NCBI RefSeq assembly: GCF_027172205.1
Contig: NC_070619.1
Location: forward strand, 7,924,459-7,988,458
Reading direction: 5' to 3'
Origin: Podarcis raffonei
Lineage: Eukaryota; Chordata; Lepidosauria; Squamata; Lacertidae
DNA: 64,000 nucleotides
A program made the translations under genes and the position numbers. Positions 12,801-22,724 of the stretch are shown here, piece by piece. The notes below the pieces were generated by a model. The model was not told where the DNA came from, made no database searches, and saw only the letters and a program-made list of their open reading frames with translations. The stretch's first letter is position 1; the number at the start of each line of letters is the position of its first letter.

Positions 12801-15800
12801 GCCAACCTAGCAGTTCGAAAGCACACCAGCACAAGTAAATAAATAGGTACCTCTCTGGTGGGAAGGTAAACAGCGTTTCCGTGTGCTCTGGTTTCCATCA
12901 CGGTGTCCCGTTGTGCCAGAAGTGGTTTAGTCCTGCTAGCCACATGACCTGGAAAGCTGCCTGTGGACAAATACCGGCTCTTTCGGCCTGAAAGCGTGAT
13001 GAGTGCCGCAACCCCATAGTCACCTTTGGCTGGACTTAACCATCCAGGGGTCCTTTACCTTTTTTTACCTTTACCTGTGGGGCTCCCTGGTTTCCACCAA
13101 CCCCAAAGGACACAAGCCACCACTGCAGTTCACTGTGATCTTTGGAGTTTGCACTGAAAACTCAGAGAAACTTTGCAGTCCGGTCACAAGCTGGACAGTA
13201 GTTGCAAAGGAAACCTCATTTGTGTCCCTCTGTCGTTTTCCTCCCCCCGTCTCTCCCCGCACCCTTCTCCAGCCCACGAAGATATTCAACTATCTGAAAT
13301 GGCGCCGTGTATGTGACATCCTTTTCCTCACTTTCTCTGCTGTTTTCCTTTTCACCCGCCTGGTTATTTTCCCCTACAAGTAAGTAAGACACCTTCAAAT
13401 ATCTCAAGGACTGGAAAATGGTTTTCCCCCTGCTGTGGTGGGTGGAAGCTGTCTGTTGTTGCTTCGTTGTTGTTGTTTTGCACACCGCTTAGAGAGATTT
13501 TTGATATATATTAAGCAGTATAGAAAGGGTGGCACTGTGGGTTAAGCCACAGAGCCTAGGACTTGCCGATCAGAAGGTCGGCGGTTCGAATCCCCGCGAT
13601 GGGTGAGCTCCCGTTGCTCGGTCCCTGCTCCTGCCAACCTAGCAGTTCAAAAGCACGTCAAAGTGCAAGTAGATAAATAGGTACCACTCCGGCGGGAAGG
13701 TAAACGGCGTTTCCGTGCGCTGCTCTGGTTCGCCAGAAGCGGCTTAGTCCTGCTGGCCACATGACCCGGAAGCTGTACGCCGGCTCCCTCAGCCAGTAAA
13801 GCGAGATGAGCGCCGCAACCCCAGAGTCAGTCACGACTGGGCCTAATGGTCAGGGGTCCCTTTACCTTTACCTTTAATCAGTATAGCAATCAACAAATTG
13901 GTCGAATAATCCATATTGACAAGCTGGAACGTGTGTAGAGCGCAACCGGGCCTCTGGAAACTAAGCCTTATGAGGAATGGTTGAGAAAGTTGCAGCTCAA
14001 GGAAGACGCGATTGAGATAATATATGTGATAGGGATCTGAAGGGCTGTTCTATGGGAGATGGAGCAGTTTCGTTTTCTCCGAAGGGTAGGACCCGAACAA
14101 CCTATTTATGTTATACAGTGGTACCTTGGTTCTCAAACTTAATCCGTTCCGGAAGTCCGTTCCAAAACCAAAGTGTTCTAAAACCAAGGCGCGCTTTCCC
14201 ATTGAAAGTAATGCAAAACGGATTAATCCGTTCCAGACTTTTAAAAACAACCCCTAAAACAGCAATTGAACATGAATTTTCCTATCAAACGAGACCATTG
14301 ATCCACAAAATGAAAGCAATAAACAATGTACTGCAGTCACACAATCCATCTGGACTGGGTTCCACAGTCACCAAAACAAAAAGAGCCACAAAAACGCAAA
14401 ATACATAGCAAAAACAGACAGACCTCAGCGTAACACTCAAATCGAAAACATAACACTCAAAACGGAGCACGTGCGGCTTCCGAAAAACGTTCGCAAACCG
14501 GAACACTTGCTTCCATTCTGGGATCAAATCAGAAACCGAGACCGCTTCTGTAAGTCTAGCAAATGACCCAAGAAAATAGGGACATTTAGAAGGCATGCTT
14601 TGGACTTTGACCATGGGCTGGATCCGGCCCAAACGCCTTCTAAATCCGGCCTGCAAATGGTCCGGGTATCACCGTGTTTTTACATGAGTTGAATGCGCCC
14701 TTTGATTTAAAATGCACCTCTCAATTATTTGTGGGGCCTGCCTGGTGTTTTTACATGAGTAGAATGTGTCCTTTTACAGTGGTACCTCAGGTTATGTACT
14801 TAATTCGTTCCGGAGGTCCGTACTTAACCTGAAACTGTTCTTAACCTGAAGCACCACTTTAGCTAATGGGGCTTCCCGCTGCCGCCGGAGCACGATTTCT
14901 GTTCTCATCCTGAAGCAAAGTTCTTAACCTGAAGCACTATTTTTGGGTTAGTGGAGTCTGTAACCTGAAGCGTCTGTAACCTGAGGTACCACTGTATTTA
15001 AAATGCATCTCTGGGTTATTTGTGGGGCATAAGAATTCATTATTTTTTCGTCAAAATATAGTTCGGCCCCCCACAAGGTCTGAGGGACAGTGGACTGGCC
15101 CCCTGCTGAAAAAGTTTGCTGACCCCTGACTTAGACAATTGATATGCACGTTTTTACGACTCGCTTGTGGTGGAAATTTCTTTTGAACTGTGTTGTTGTT
15201 TTTTAACTGGTGTCAGACTAAAGGAAGGGCTGTGGAATGCTATTTTTGTTACAGTGGTACCTCGGGTTAAGTACTTAATTCGTTCTGGAGGTCTGTACTT
15301 AACCTGAAACTGTTCTTAAACTGAAGCACCACTTTAGCTAATGGGGCCTCCTGCTGCTGCCGTGCCGCCAGAGCACGATTTCTGTTCTCACCCTGAAGCA
15401 AAGTTCTTAACCTGAAGTACTGTTTCTGGGTTAGCGGAGTCTGTAACCTGAAGCGTATGTAACCCGAGGTACCACTGTATTAATCTCTGCAACTTCCTCG
15501 CAGGGTCATCTACAACACGTATTACTACTCAATGGAACTCTACCAGCCTTTCTTCGGCTATTACTTCATGAATGCCCTTCTGATGATTCTCCAACTTCTC
15601 CACATTTTCTGGTCTTTCTTAATCATCCACATGGTCTACAAGTTTGTCAAAAGTGGCACGGTAGGGACCGAAATCAGACGAGGGTCGGTGGGCGGGTGCG
15701 ACCGTTTGCCTAAGTTAAATTATACAAGTTTTAATGGAATTGTTTATTAATTGTTTTTCATTATAGATGTTCTGCCGTGGTTGTGCTTTGCTGCGGGATG

Positions 15801-17366
15801 TAGCCAACCAAGTTCTACTCAAGAGTAGAAATTCACGGGCCTAAGCTAGCCCGCTATTTTCTATGTCCCTACTCTGAGCAACAGGGACTGCAACCCTTTA
15901 TAGCTTAATTACAAGTATAGAATGCGGCAGCTAGACTGGGGACTGGGAGCGGCCGCCGAGACCCTATAACACCGGTCTTGAAAGACCTACATTGGCTCCC
16001 AGTACTTTTCCGAGCACAATTCAAAGTGTTGGTGCTGACCTTTAAAGTCCTAAACAGCCCAGTATATCTGAAGGAGCGTCTCCATCCCCATCATTCTGCC
16101 CAGAAACTGAGGTCCAGCGCCAAGGGCCTTCTGGCGGTTCCCTCCCTGTGAGAAGGGAGGTTACAGGGAAGCAGGCAGAGGGCCTTCTCGGTAGTGGCAC
16201 CCGCCCTGTGGAACGCCCTCCCACCAGATATCAAAGAGAAAAACAACTACCAGACTTTTAGAAGACATCTGAAGTCAGCCCTGTTTAGGGAAGCTTTTAA
16301 TGTTTAATAGGTTATTGTATTTTAATATTCTGTTGAAATATTAAATTTTTTAGATGTCTTCTAAAAGTCTGGTCCGTACGGGCAGGGGTACCTTAACCTT
16401 TACCTAAAAGTCTGGTAGTTGTTTTACTCTTTGACATCTGGTGGGAGGGCGTTCCACGGGGCAGGTGCCACCACCAAGAAGGCCCTCTGCCTGGTTGCCT
16501 CTAACTTGGCTTCTCACAGCCAGAAGGCCCTCGGAGCTGGACCTCAGTGTCCGGGCTGAACGATGGGGGTGGAGACGCTCCTTCAGGTATACTGGGCCGA
16601 GGCCGTTTAGGGCTTTCAAGGCCAGCACCAACACTTTGAATTGTGCTCGGAAACGTCCTGGGAGCCAATGTAGGTCTTTCAAGACCGGTGTTATGTGGTC
16701 TCGGCGGCCGCTCCCAGGCACCAGTCTAGCTACCGCATTCTGGATTAATTGCAGTTTCCGGGTCACCTTCAAAGGTAGCCCCACATAGAGTGCATTGCAG
16801 TAGTCCAAGCGAGAGATAACCAGAGCCTATCTCTTTGACATCTGGTGGGAGGGTGTTCCACAGGGCAGGTGCCACCACCGAGAAGGCCCTCTGCCTGGTT
16901 CCCTGTAACCTGGCTTCTTGCAGCGAGGGAACCGCCAGAAGACCCTCAAAGCTGGACCTTAGTGTCCGGGCAGAACGATGGAGGTGGAGACGCTACTGAC
17001 AATGGGAGATTTCTGTGGTGCCCTTGCTGCCTAAAGCACGGGCTGATTTTGCTCAATGGTTCCTCCAGCCCCGGTCAAGGAATACCCTTTGTCAGTGCTC
17101 CAAATCGAACCGCACAAGCGGAGGAGAGGGAAAGGGGCAGCCGCCGCCATTGACCAACGCTGTTTCTCTCCCGGCAGATGGAGAAGGATCTCCGGAGCGA
17201 CTCGGACGAAAGCGAGAAGGGCGATGACGAGGCAGCGCAGGTGAAAGAAGCCAAGAGGAATGGCGCCATCCACTCAGAGCCTAGTGGCAGCTGCATTAGC
17301 AAGGAGCCCCCGCTGCAACTGAATGGCAGGAGCCCTGCCGCCAACGGAGACGCCAAAACCAGATAA
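4301..17366 (+). CDS. CERS4: Ceramide synthase, CERS4-like (C-terminal six coding exons)
   Basis: Ceramide synthases N-acylate sphingoid bases with acyl-CoA in the ER membrane. Six exons join in frame: 4301-4351, 7019-7111, 10970-11098, 13273-13379, 15504-15660 and 17178-17366. They give about 241 residues up to a TAA stop. The joined protein carries most of the TLC (TRAM-LAG1-CLN8) domain, including the Lag1 active-site region ([19 protein letters not shown], then HDASD), FFGYYF, and an acidic C-terminal tail beginning [12 protein letters not shown]. The spellings [18 protein letters not shown], the NTYYYS loop before the last helix and MEKDxRSD resemble CERS4 more than CERS2 or CERS3. The acidic serine tail fits known CK2 regulation of this family. 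The first exons (start codon, first helix, Hox-like domain) are not visible between 1 and 4300 and probably lie upstream. Ceramide synthase is near certain; the CERS4 assignment rests on recalled sequences. Introns are filled with transposons. Confidence 0.85.
4585..4940 (+). repeat. Full-length Sauria SINE with 11-bp TSD
   Basis: A complete head, core and CCTTTACCTT tail. aaatgataatc flanks it at 4574-4584 and 4941-4951. It lies in the CERS4 intron after exon a. Confidence 0.93.
5030..5400 (+). repeat. Non-LTR retrotransposon C-terminus, clade unassigned
   Basis: It encodes [25 protein letters not shown]-like text (Cys-x-Cys ... His ... Cys knuckle), typical of the LINE ORF2 C-terminus. A related copy lies at 21231-22042. 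Confidence 0.6.
5640..5775 (-). repeat. L2-like LINE 3' tail with (ATT)n
   Basis: ATT repeat followed by the shared 3' UTR block in minus orientation, truncated near 5775. Confidence 0.75.
5776..5960 (+). repeat. Second L2-like family, 3' tail with (ATT)n
   Basis: It has GAGCCGCCCTGAGCC and GGCGGGATATAAATAAA ahead of an ATT repeat, the same tail as the elements at 53910 and 56816. Confidence 0.7.
5964..6866 (+). repeat. L2-like LINE, longest plus-strand copy
   Basis: A continuous 245-codon frame starts [15 protein letters not shown] (end of the reverse transcriptase) and runs through [19 protein letters not shown] and [15 protein letters not shown] to FREAFNV. A 3' UTR and a mixed GTT/ATT microsatellite follow. 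Confidence 0.9.
7019..7111 (+). CDS. CERS4: CERS4-like exon b (start of TLC core)
   Basis: Acceptor cgcag before 7019 and donor gtgagt after 7111. It encodes 31 residues including [15 protein letters not shown] and FDIKRK, the conserved end of this exon in vertebrate ceramide synthases. Phase 0 at both ends. Confidence 0.93.
7150..7365 (+). repeat. L2-like LINE fragment, divergent
   Basis: It encodes [16 protein letters not shown], like the VVAP-LWNALP motif of the L2 C-terminus. It lies in the intron just after CERS4 exon b. Confidence 0.55.
7367..8236 (+). repeat. MITE (family E) carrying a nested MITE B
   Basis: Ends resemble each other inverted (GTTTACTCGAA at left; gattcgatggcgcattag and TTGAGTAAATAGGG at right). 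A family B MITE sits inside it at 7406-7664. Confidence 0.45.
7406..7664 (+). repeat. Tc1/mariner-like MITE (family B)
   Basis: CCGTATTTTTCGCTCTATAA begins the left terminal repeat; the right end is its inverted, more diverged form; TA flanks both sides. The centre is a long hairpin (gccagaacagcaagagggat and its reverse complement). Confidence 0.8.
8237..8372. repeat. hAT-type hairpin MITE
   Basis: A short palindromic element from CAGG to CCTG with arms containing ACTACAATTCCCATCAT. The flanks aaataggg and aaatagag form an 8-bp duplication with one mismatch. Confidence 0.7.
8437..8790 (+). repeat. Full-length Sauria SINE with 12-bp TSD
   Basis: A complete element flanked by tatgcagaagat (8425-8436, 8791-8802). 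Confidence 0.93.
8985..9165. repeat. hAT MITE with perfect 8-bp TSD and internal TTAGGG tandem
   Basis: 17-bp terminal repeats CAGTGGCGTAGCGTGGG, flanked by cttgtgaa on both sides (8977-8984, 9166-9173). Internally a 22-bp unit containing GGTTAGGG recurs about three times. Confidence 0.85.
9602..9853 (+). repeat. Tigger-like MITE (family C)
   Basis: CAGTGGTACCTTGG at left and CCAGGTACCACTG at right, with TA on both sides. Confidence 0.8.
9959..10201 (+). repeat. Tigger-like MITE (family C variant)
   Basis: CAGTCGTACCTCGG at left and GAGGTACCACTG at right, TA-flanked, with inverted inner arms. Confidence 0.8.
10204..10396 (-). repeat. Tigger-like MITE (family A), inverted
   Basis: A family A body in reverse orientation, lacking its outer TIR, abutting the forward copy at 10399. 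Confidence 0.8.
10399..10632 (+). repeat. Tigger-like MITE (family A)
   Basis: CAGTGGTACCTCAGG at left; GATACCACTG at right; TA-flanked. Body includes GCACCACTTTAGCTAATGGG. Confidence 0.85.
10970..11098 (+). CDS. CERS4: CERS4-like exon c (Lag1 motif, catalytic His and Asp)
   Basis: Acceptor ctacag before 10970 and donor gtaagc after 11098. The 43 codons include [23 protein letters not shown] and HDASDCFLE. The double His and the HDxxD cluster are the residues required for acyltransferase activity in this family. The exon length is the same as in human CERS2. Confidence 0.95.
11172..12095. repeat. Possible hAT-like element enclosing a second hAT MITE
   Basis: CCAGGGC near 11172 and GCCCTGG near 12089 are inverted. 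Composition between them is GC-rich and unlike the flanks. Only the nested element (11279-11780) is well defined. Confidence 0.3.
11279..11780 (+). repeat. hAT MITE, family G (CATAGCTGTCAA termini), copy 1
   Basis: Termini CATAGCTGTCAAC and GTTGACAGCTATG. The flanks gcactgtg and ccgctgtg are a decayed 8-bp duplication. It shares body blocks with copy 2 at 62119. Confidence 0.75.
12100..12480. other. CERS4 intron segment with a 22-bp-arm hairpin
   Basis: No gene seen. Inverted arms at 12331-12352 and 12387-12408 match at 21 of 22 bases, with a 34-base loop. Confidence 0.5.
12685..13076 (+). repeat. Sauria SINE, longer subfamily
   Basis: It has GTCTAAACCACCAAGCCTCT in the head and a longer core (CCTGGAAAGCTGCC, GCCTGAAAGCGTGATGAG), ending in CCTTTACCT. 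Minus copies of the same subfamily lie at 22998 and 49144. Confidence 0.9.
13273..13379 (+). CDS. CERS4: CERS4-like exon d
   Basis: Acceptor ctccag before 13273. The donor is gtaagt starting at 13380, inside the sequence tacaagtaagt, so the lysine codon is split (phase 2). It encodes [15 protein letters not shown] and the next helix, ending TRLVIFPY. Confidence 0.92.
13524..13876 (+). repeat. Sauria SINE with short TSD
   Basis: Slightly 5'-truncated; cagtatag flanks it at 13516-13523 and 13879-13886. Confidence 0.88.
14116..14535 (+). repeat. Tigger-like MITE (family C long form), 3'-truncated
   Basis: It starts CAGTGGTACCTTGG and shares its AACAACCCCTAAAACAGC body with the copies at 19582 and 51587. 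Confidence 0.75.
14610..15128 (-). repeat. hAT (Charlie-like) element holding MITE A
   Basis: The right end GCTGACCCCTG is the inverse of the hAT-type end CAGGGGTCAGC. Related copies lie at 55833 and 58177. MITE A 14777-14994 is nested at a TA. Confidence 0.6.
14777..14994 (+). repeat. Tigger-like MITE (family A)
   Basis: CAGTGGTACCTCAGG to CTGAGGTACCACTG, TA-flanked. Confidence 0.85.
15252..15477 (+). repeat. Tigger-like MITE (family A)
   Basis: CAGTGGTACCTCGGG to CCCGAGGTACCACTG, TA-flanked, ending just before CERS4 exon e. Confidence 0.88.
15504..15660 (+). CDS. CERS4: CERS4-like exon e (acyl-specificity loop and last helix)
   Basis: Acceptor tcgcag before 15504 and donor gtaggg after 15660. 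It reads [18 protein letters not shown], then YYFMNALLM and [15 protein letters not shown]. The loop before FFGYYF is where family studies place acyl-chain specificity; here it is closest to CERS4. A Tigger-like MITE (15252-15477) ends only 26 bases upstream of the exon. Confidence 0.92.
15921..16347 (+). repeat. L2-like LINE 3' fragment
   Basis: Plus-strand ORF2 end (GCGGCAGCTAGACTGG through AGGGAAGCTTTTAATG). It lies in the last CERS4 intron, facing another copy at 16410. Confidence 0.85.
16410..16998 (-). repeat. Two L2-like LINE 3' fragments, minus
   Basis: A frame of 134 codons ([20 protein letters not shown] onward) covers 16410-16808, then a second partial copy covers 16829-16998. With 15921-16347 they form an inverted pair. 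Confidence 0.85.
17178..17366 (+). CDS. CERS4: CERS4-like last coding exon (acidic tail)
   Basis: Acceptor ccggcag before 17178, stop TAA at 17364-17366. It begins [18 protein letters not shown], an acidic cytosolic tail with several potential CK2 serines, and ends NGDAKTR. The DxRSD core is conserved in CERS2-6. Confidence 0.92.
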   Translation: MEKDLRSDSDESEKGDDEAAQVKEAKRNGAIHSEPSGSCISKEPPLQLNGRSPAANGDAKTR

Positions 17367-18320
17367 CTCGAGCGAGGCGCCATCGACTGCCCAGCCCCTT
17401 AACCAACCCTGCCCCTGTGTCCATACCAGCTTGTCTTATTGTAGGCCCGCGAGGGCGCGAACATAGCCTCCTAGCTGAATCCTCTGCTCCTTGCAGGAAC
17501 AACAAAACAAAACCAACAAAAGGACTGTGCTTCTTTTCGCAATATTATCCTGTGGGCGGCGTCGGTCGCCGCGAGGTCTGGCGTGGGGGTTGAGGTAGGG
17601 TGGAATATAAAGGCAGCCTTCCCCCGTTCTATTCAGCCGGTTCTGAGTACAGCTTGGCAAGGCTGTTGGGTGGGCAAGGGACCCATTCGAATCCCACCCA
17701 ATCGGTTGTTTTCGCTTCCGCCAGCTGGAAAAGCGGGCGGGTTCAACAACAAGAGACCCCAGCTCCTCAGTCGAAAGGGGTGGGAGTGGGAGGCGATGAC
17801 GTCTTCGCGGAAGCTGGGCCGAGCCTCCGTCCCGAGGCCACGCGGCGATGCGTCCTAAGGCGAGACACGGGTACCGAGTCCTCGGTCTGCCTGGGTTTTT
17901 TTTTTTTTGCGGTGGGTTGTGGGGTTAGCCAAGAAGGAGGAGGCGAGTCGTCGGTGGGTCGCCGTTGGACAAAGGATGCTGTTGGAAGGTCTGTGTTTTG
18001 AAGCCGCGCTCCAGGAGAGGGAGCGAGAAGGACACTGCTGTCTCTTTGGGGAGAAGAAACGAGAGGATGAAGGGATGTTGTTGTTGTCGCTGCTGCCGCT
18101 GCCGCTGCCGCTGCTGCTTCTTGTGAGCGTATTACGCCTGTGTTGAGCGGACCATTGGCTAATCCCGAGGAAAACGAGTCAGGATTTGACCTCTTCCTGA
18201 GCACGGGTTGCGGGGGGGGGGAGCACAGGGGAGAGGTGGGGTCCCCATTCCAGTGACCTAGACAGGGAGAGGGTACACTAAATTGCTGGAACCAATAAAC
18301 TCATTGCAGATAAGAAAAGC
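17367..18320 (+). other. CERS4-like 3' UTR with poly(A) signal
   Basis: Repeat-poor sequence follows the stop codon to a canonical AATAAA at 18294-18299, which fits a roughly 0.95-kb 3' UTR. It is unusually CpG-rich around 17790-17990, contains a CRE-like TGACGTC near 17798, a T run near 17897, and a CTG/CCG triplet stretch at about 18077-18120. It might also hold a promoter. Confidence 0.6.
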
Positions 18321-18398
18321 AAAACAAAAAGCAAAAAACTATTTGCCTCTCTCTATTTTAATCCACTCGCTCTTGGCACATCCCCACCGGAAACACGA

Positions 18399-18812
18399 AT
18401 AATAATAATACATTTTTATTTATATCCCGCCCTCCCAGCCGAAGCCGGGCTCAGGGCGGCTCATAACAATAAAATAATGCAACATTCTAAAATCATTTCA
18501 TTAAAAGATTACTCCAAATCAAATTGATGGCAACCATTGGGCTAGAGTTCTGTGAAGATTGCCAAAGGAGGGACTCAGGCTGTGCCCTGGCCAAAGGCCT
18601 GGTGGAACAGCTCTGTCTTGCAGGCCCTGCGGAAAGATGTCAAGTCCCGCAGGGCCCTAATCTCTTGCGGCAGAGCGTTCCACCAGATCGGAGCCACAGC
18701 CGAAAAGGCCCTGGCTCTGGTTGAGGCCAGTCTAACCTCACTGTGAGATCTCCAAGATGTTTTTGTTTGAAGACCGTAAGGTCCTCCGTGGGACATACCA
18801 GGAGAAGAAACT
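18399..18812 (-). repeat. L2-like LINE 3' end, third family
   Basis: The minus strand ends FSAVAPIWWNALPQEIRALR and CKTELFHQAFG, then a TATAAATAAAAATG tail. Same family as 50040-50395. Confidence 0.8.
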
Positions 18813-19374
18813 TCTTTCCCCTCCGCCCCCTCCTTCCACCATCACCACCGCAGTTTTGGCTTGTGCCCTATGAGAAACGCACCCTGCGTGCGCTCAGAGG
18901 CGCTCTCGCCATTCTTAAACGTACCCAGATTGAATCCCAATGGGATCTTTAAAAAGCTGGTTTGGAGAGCCGCCGGAGGATGAGGCGTGTGAGTCTGGCC
19001 TGACGACACAGCCCGCCGCAAGGATTGGGTTGGGGGTCTTTGCTGCACAATTCCCATGGAAGGTAAGATCATGAGAAAAGGGGTGGCTGGATTGGCCAAG
19101 GGAAGAGGTCCATCTGAGTTTAGGGATGAGGAAGGTTGAGATGCTGTTGAGATCCTATTCGGCCCCATCATCTCTGACTAGTGCTGGCTGATGTTGGAGG
19201 TCACAGCCATATCTGAAAGGCACCAGATTCTCCAGCGTACAGTTTCCAAAAGAGGACAGCCAAAATAGGAAGTCCTTCAGATAGACTGAGATGAAGAGAA
19301 AACAGCCCTTGTCTGTCCCCAACATATTCATTCATGGGTAGGAGAACTGAAATATTTATTTTTTTCACTTCTGG

Positions 19375-20225
19375 CAACCAATTCATTCCTTTGGTTTCGG
19401 ATGGTACATGGGTAGATGAGTCTAAAAAACCTGAGACACAAATTTTCATGGCTATGGTGTCTCGTTGACCAGAAATAATGTATTTAGCGTCAACTCTGGA
19501 AATATATGCTCAATGCTGACAAAACTAAGCCTTCTAGAGCAAAATATATGTCAGGAGGCTTATTGTGGTCAGAATTAAGTACAGTGGTACCTTGGTTCTC
19601 AAACTTAATCCTTTCCGGAAGTCTGTTCCAAAACCAAAGCGTTCCAAAACCAAGGCACGCTTTCCCATTGAAAGTAATGTAAAACGGTTTAATCCGTTCC
19701 AGACTTTTAAAAACAACCCCTAAAACAGCAATTGAACATGAATTTTACTATCTAATGAGACCATTGATCCATAAAAAGAAAGCAATAAACTATGTACTGC
19801 AGTCACACAATCAGTCAGTAGATGAACTGGGTTCCACACAGTCACAAAAAGAAAAAGAGCCATAATACATAGCAAAGTACATAGCAAAAACAGACAGGCC
19901 TCAGCATGGCACTCAAACTGGGAGCGTAACATTCAAAACAAAAGCGTAACACTCAAAACGGAGCACGTTTGACTTCCGAAAAAAGTTCACAAACCGGAAC
20001 ACTTCCGGGTTTGCAGTGTTTGGGTTCCAAGTTGTTTGAGTACCAAGGCATTTGAGAACCAAGGCACCAACTGTAGTCACTTCCAGAGTTAATTCTAAAT
20101 ACATGACTTCTGGTCAACGTGCCACCATAGCCACAAAACGGTTGGGAAAATTGAGACCCAGGTTTCTGAGACTCGTCTACCTATGTACTATCTGAAACCC
20201 AGGGTTTGCCAGATGTTAAATACGT
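19375..20225. repeat. Foldback element with about 130-bp inverted arms, holding a MITE
   Basis: The left arm (about 19380-19505) and right arm (about 20083-20222) are imperfect reverse complements, sharing for example gttgaccagaa and aactctgga. The Tigger-like MITE 19582-20073 lies between them. Confidence 0.6.
19582..20073 (+). repeat. Tigger-like MITE (family C long form)
   Basis: CAGTGGTACCTTGG at left after TA; right end ...GGCACCAACTG then TA. Confidence 0.75.
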
Positions 20226-21230
20226 TGGCATTGTTTTCAGCTGTCCTCCCTGCTTCATAGATTCATAGCACCAAGGTTCTCTTTACCTTTGGTCAATAAC
20301 TGACATTTCCATAAGCAAAACTCTGCTGGAATCGGAGTGTTAGGCCAGGATCAAGCCCTTCCGTTCATTTCAATGGGCCTTTTATAGGAGAATGCCGTGG
20401 TGGATTGGGCCCCAAAGGAAAGCTGCTATTGGGATCCTATTCCACGTCAGGGACCAACATATATTGGTGGGGGTTGGGGAGAGACCAGAACAGCTTCCAG
20501 TAACGAATCTAGGAACATTCACACACAAAAAGTGCAAGCATCTCATTGCGAGCCGTCAAATTCCACCCGCTCCTGCATGCCAGCAATCCAATATGCTGTT
20601 AAGTACTAACTGCTGCTGCATGTTGGCTGTCGGACACCGCTCCATGTCAGGGAAGAGCTACCTGTTAACTCTTGGCAATTGCACGTGTAACCAAACAATG
20701 CAAAAGTTACTGTAACCGGGGACCTGGTCTGGGAGGTTGGTTCTAGAATGGGATACAGATGCCATCATGACCTGTCTAGCTGCTCCTGAACAGACTAATA
20801 TGTGTCTTTCCTCAAAATTACCACTGGGGGGAGCCGTCGATTTTCCATCAAGGCAAGATTAAAGGACTTTTCCCCCCTTCCACCAACAGGACTGTGATGT
20901 CGATCTTATTAAAAGTGCATTGATTTAAGCGTCAGAGGCAGCAATGCTTTTTGGAGTTCCAGTTGTGGCATGTGGTTGGCGGCTGTGAGAACAGGATTCT
21001 GCCCAAGATGGGTAGAGTTCTTTCTATGTTCTCATATTCTGCTTTTATAGATCGGGAGAGAGGCCGTGGCCCCAGACACAGAATGATAATTTGCAGTTGA
21101 GATTCGAGAGGTCCAGTTCAAGCCATGCCTTTCAACGGGCAGTTTCCATTCCAGCTGGTCATTCATTAAAAAAAAACCTATTATTTAACCTCTAAGCAAT
21201 ATTCACATATATATTTAAAAACATTCTAGG
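20226..21230. other. Intergenic, no recognised feature
   Basis: About 1 kb of ordinary sequence. I see no exon, promoter or named repeat. Confidence 0.4.
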
Positions 21231-22042
21231 CACGATTAATATTGTATTGTACTGTATTGAACTTTATTACGGCCATTGGCCCATCACACGACAGTTTCCC
21301 ATACCAACATAATGTACTTAAACCTCCAAATTTAAAACCGCCAAAACTTACAAAAAACAGACAAGAACCAAAGCAAAACAAAAACAAAAGACCAACATCA
21401 TACATTACAGTAAATTTGTAACATAAACATCGCCCTCTACTCATAAATTAGTAGAAGACATCAATGGTGATATCACCTAATTACATCCTAAAACATAGAT
21501 CATAGTTTAGAGGGATTATCCGAACCGCACAGGAGTCCGTTTCTCTTCTTTAGGGATAGAACGCTGATCAAGAATCTGGCAACCATGAGTGATCTTAGGG
21601 GGTCATCATCATTTAATAGATATCTCAGTTTGGCTTCATTCGTATCATCAGCAATTCCCTTTAGATATTGAGCAAGAAACTTGCTCCTGGCCAATGAGTG
21701 AAATGCACAATCAAAAATTATGTGATGCAACGATTCTGGTGCCCCACAATTACAATCACATAAGAGCGATATCTGTCCATTGGAGAATCTATTTCTCAGC
21801 ACGTTCGATGGGAAGGTGTTGAATCTTGCCTTTACAAAGGCATATCTATGAGCCGAAGAAGTTAAGGAATTCAAATAGTTTGGGAGCCTTAAGAGGGGTA
21901 ATAAACCAAGGTTTAGAGGTGAGCAGGTACCATTGCCCAAGACCATTTTCTGCTGCAAGTCCATCTCCTCTAGTTTACAGGTTACTGTTCTTTTAGCTGG
22001 AACTATATCCTGCTCTAGTAATTTGGATGGGGAGATTCCCGG
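21231..22042 (-). repeat. Non-LTR retrotransposon C-terminus and 3' UTR, clade unassigned
   Basis: A 187-codon minus frame includes AHRYAFVKARFNTFPSNVL and CDCNCGAPESLHHIIFDC, a CCHC-type knuckle like the copy at 5030. A 3' UTR with a TATTG-rich end follows. Confidence 0.65.
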
Positions 22043-22043
22043 C

Positions 22044-22610
22044 ACGATTAATAATAATAACAATAATTTATTATTTATACCCCGCCCATCTGGCTGAGTT
22101 TCCCCAGCTACTCTGGGCAGCTTCCAATCAAGTGTTCAAAACAATACAGCATTAAATATTAAAAACTTCCCCGAACAGGGCTGCCTTCAGATGTCTTTTA
22201 AAGAGAAGATAGCTGCTTATTTCCTTCACATCTGAAGGGAGGGCGTTCCACAGGGCGGGCGCCACTACCGAGAAAGCCCTCTGTCTGGTTCCCTGTAACC
22301 TCACTTCTTGCAGGGAGGGAACCGCCAGAAGGCCCTCAGAGCTGGACCTCAGTGTCCGGGCTGAACGATGGGGGTGGAGACACTCCTTCAGGTATACTGG
22401 GCCAAGGCCTTTTAGGGCTTTAAAGGTCAGCACCAACACTTTGAATCGTGCTCGGAAACGTACTGGGAGCCAATGCAGATTATCTCAGGACCGGTGTTAT
22501 GTGGTCCCGGCGGCCACTCCCAGTCACCAGTCTAGCTGCCGCATTCTGGATTAACTGCAGTTTCCGGGTCACCTTCAAAGGGAGCCCCACGTAGAGCGCA
22601 CGTAGATGAT
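22044..22610 (-). repeat. L2-like LINE 3' fragment
   Basis: Minus frame [20 protein letters not shown] through [15 protein letters not shown], with an AAT tail at 22048. Confidence 0.88.
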
Positions 22611-22724
22611 TAAAGCTAGAAACTTTCTTCCATCCGGTGAACCGGACCCTCTTCCTTTATTGGCCTTTATTCAACTCGCAACTGGTCCAGAATTTGCACC
22701 AACTCTGCTTCTTCAAATCATAAA

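Noticed and set aside
4301-17366. CERS2 or CERS3 instead of CERS4
   Set aside because: The loop before FFGYYF and the MEKDxRSD tail start match CERS4; CERS2 and CERS3 differ there. Not excluded without a tree.
17767-18204. 145-codon minus frame with an alanine run
   Set aside because: It is the antisense of the CERS4 3' UTR triplet repeat, with no homology or splice support.
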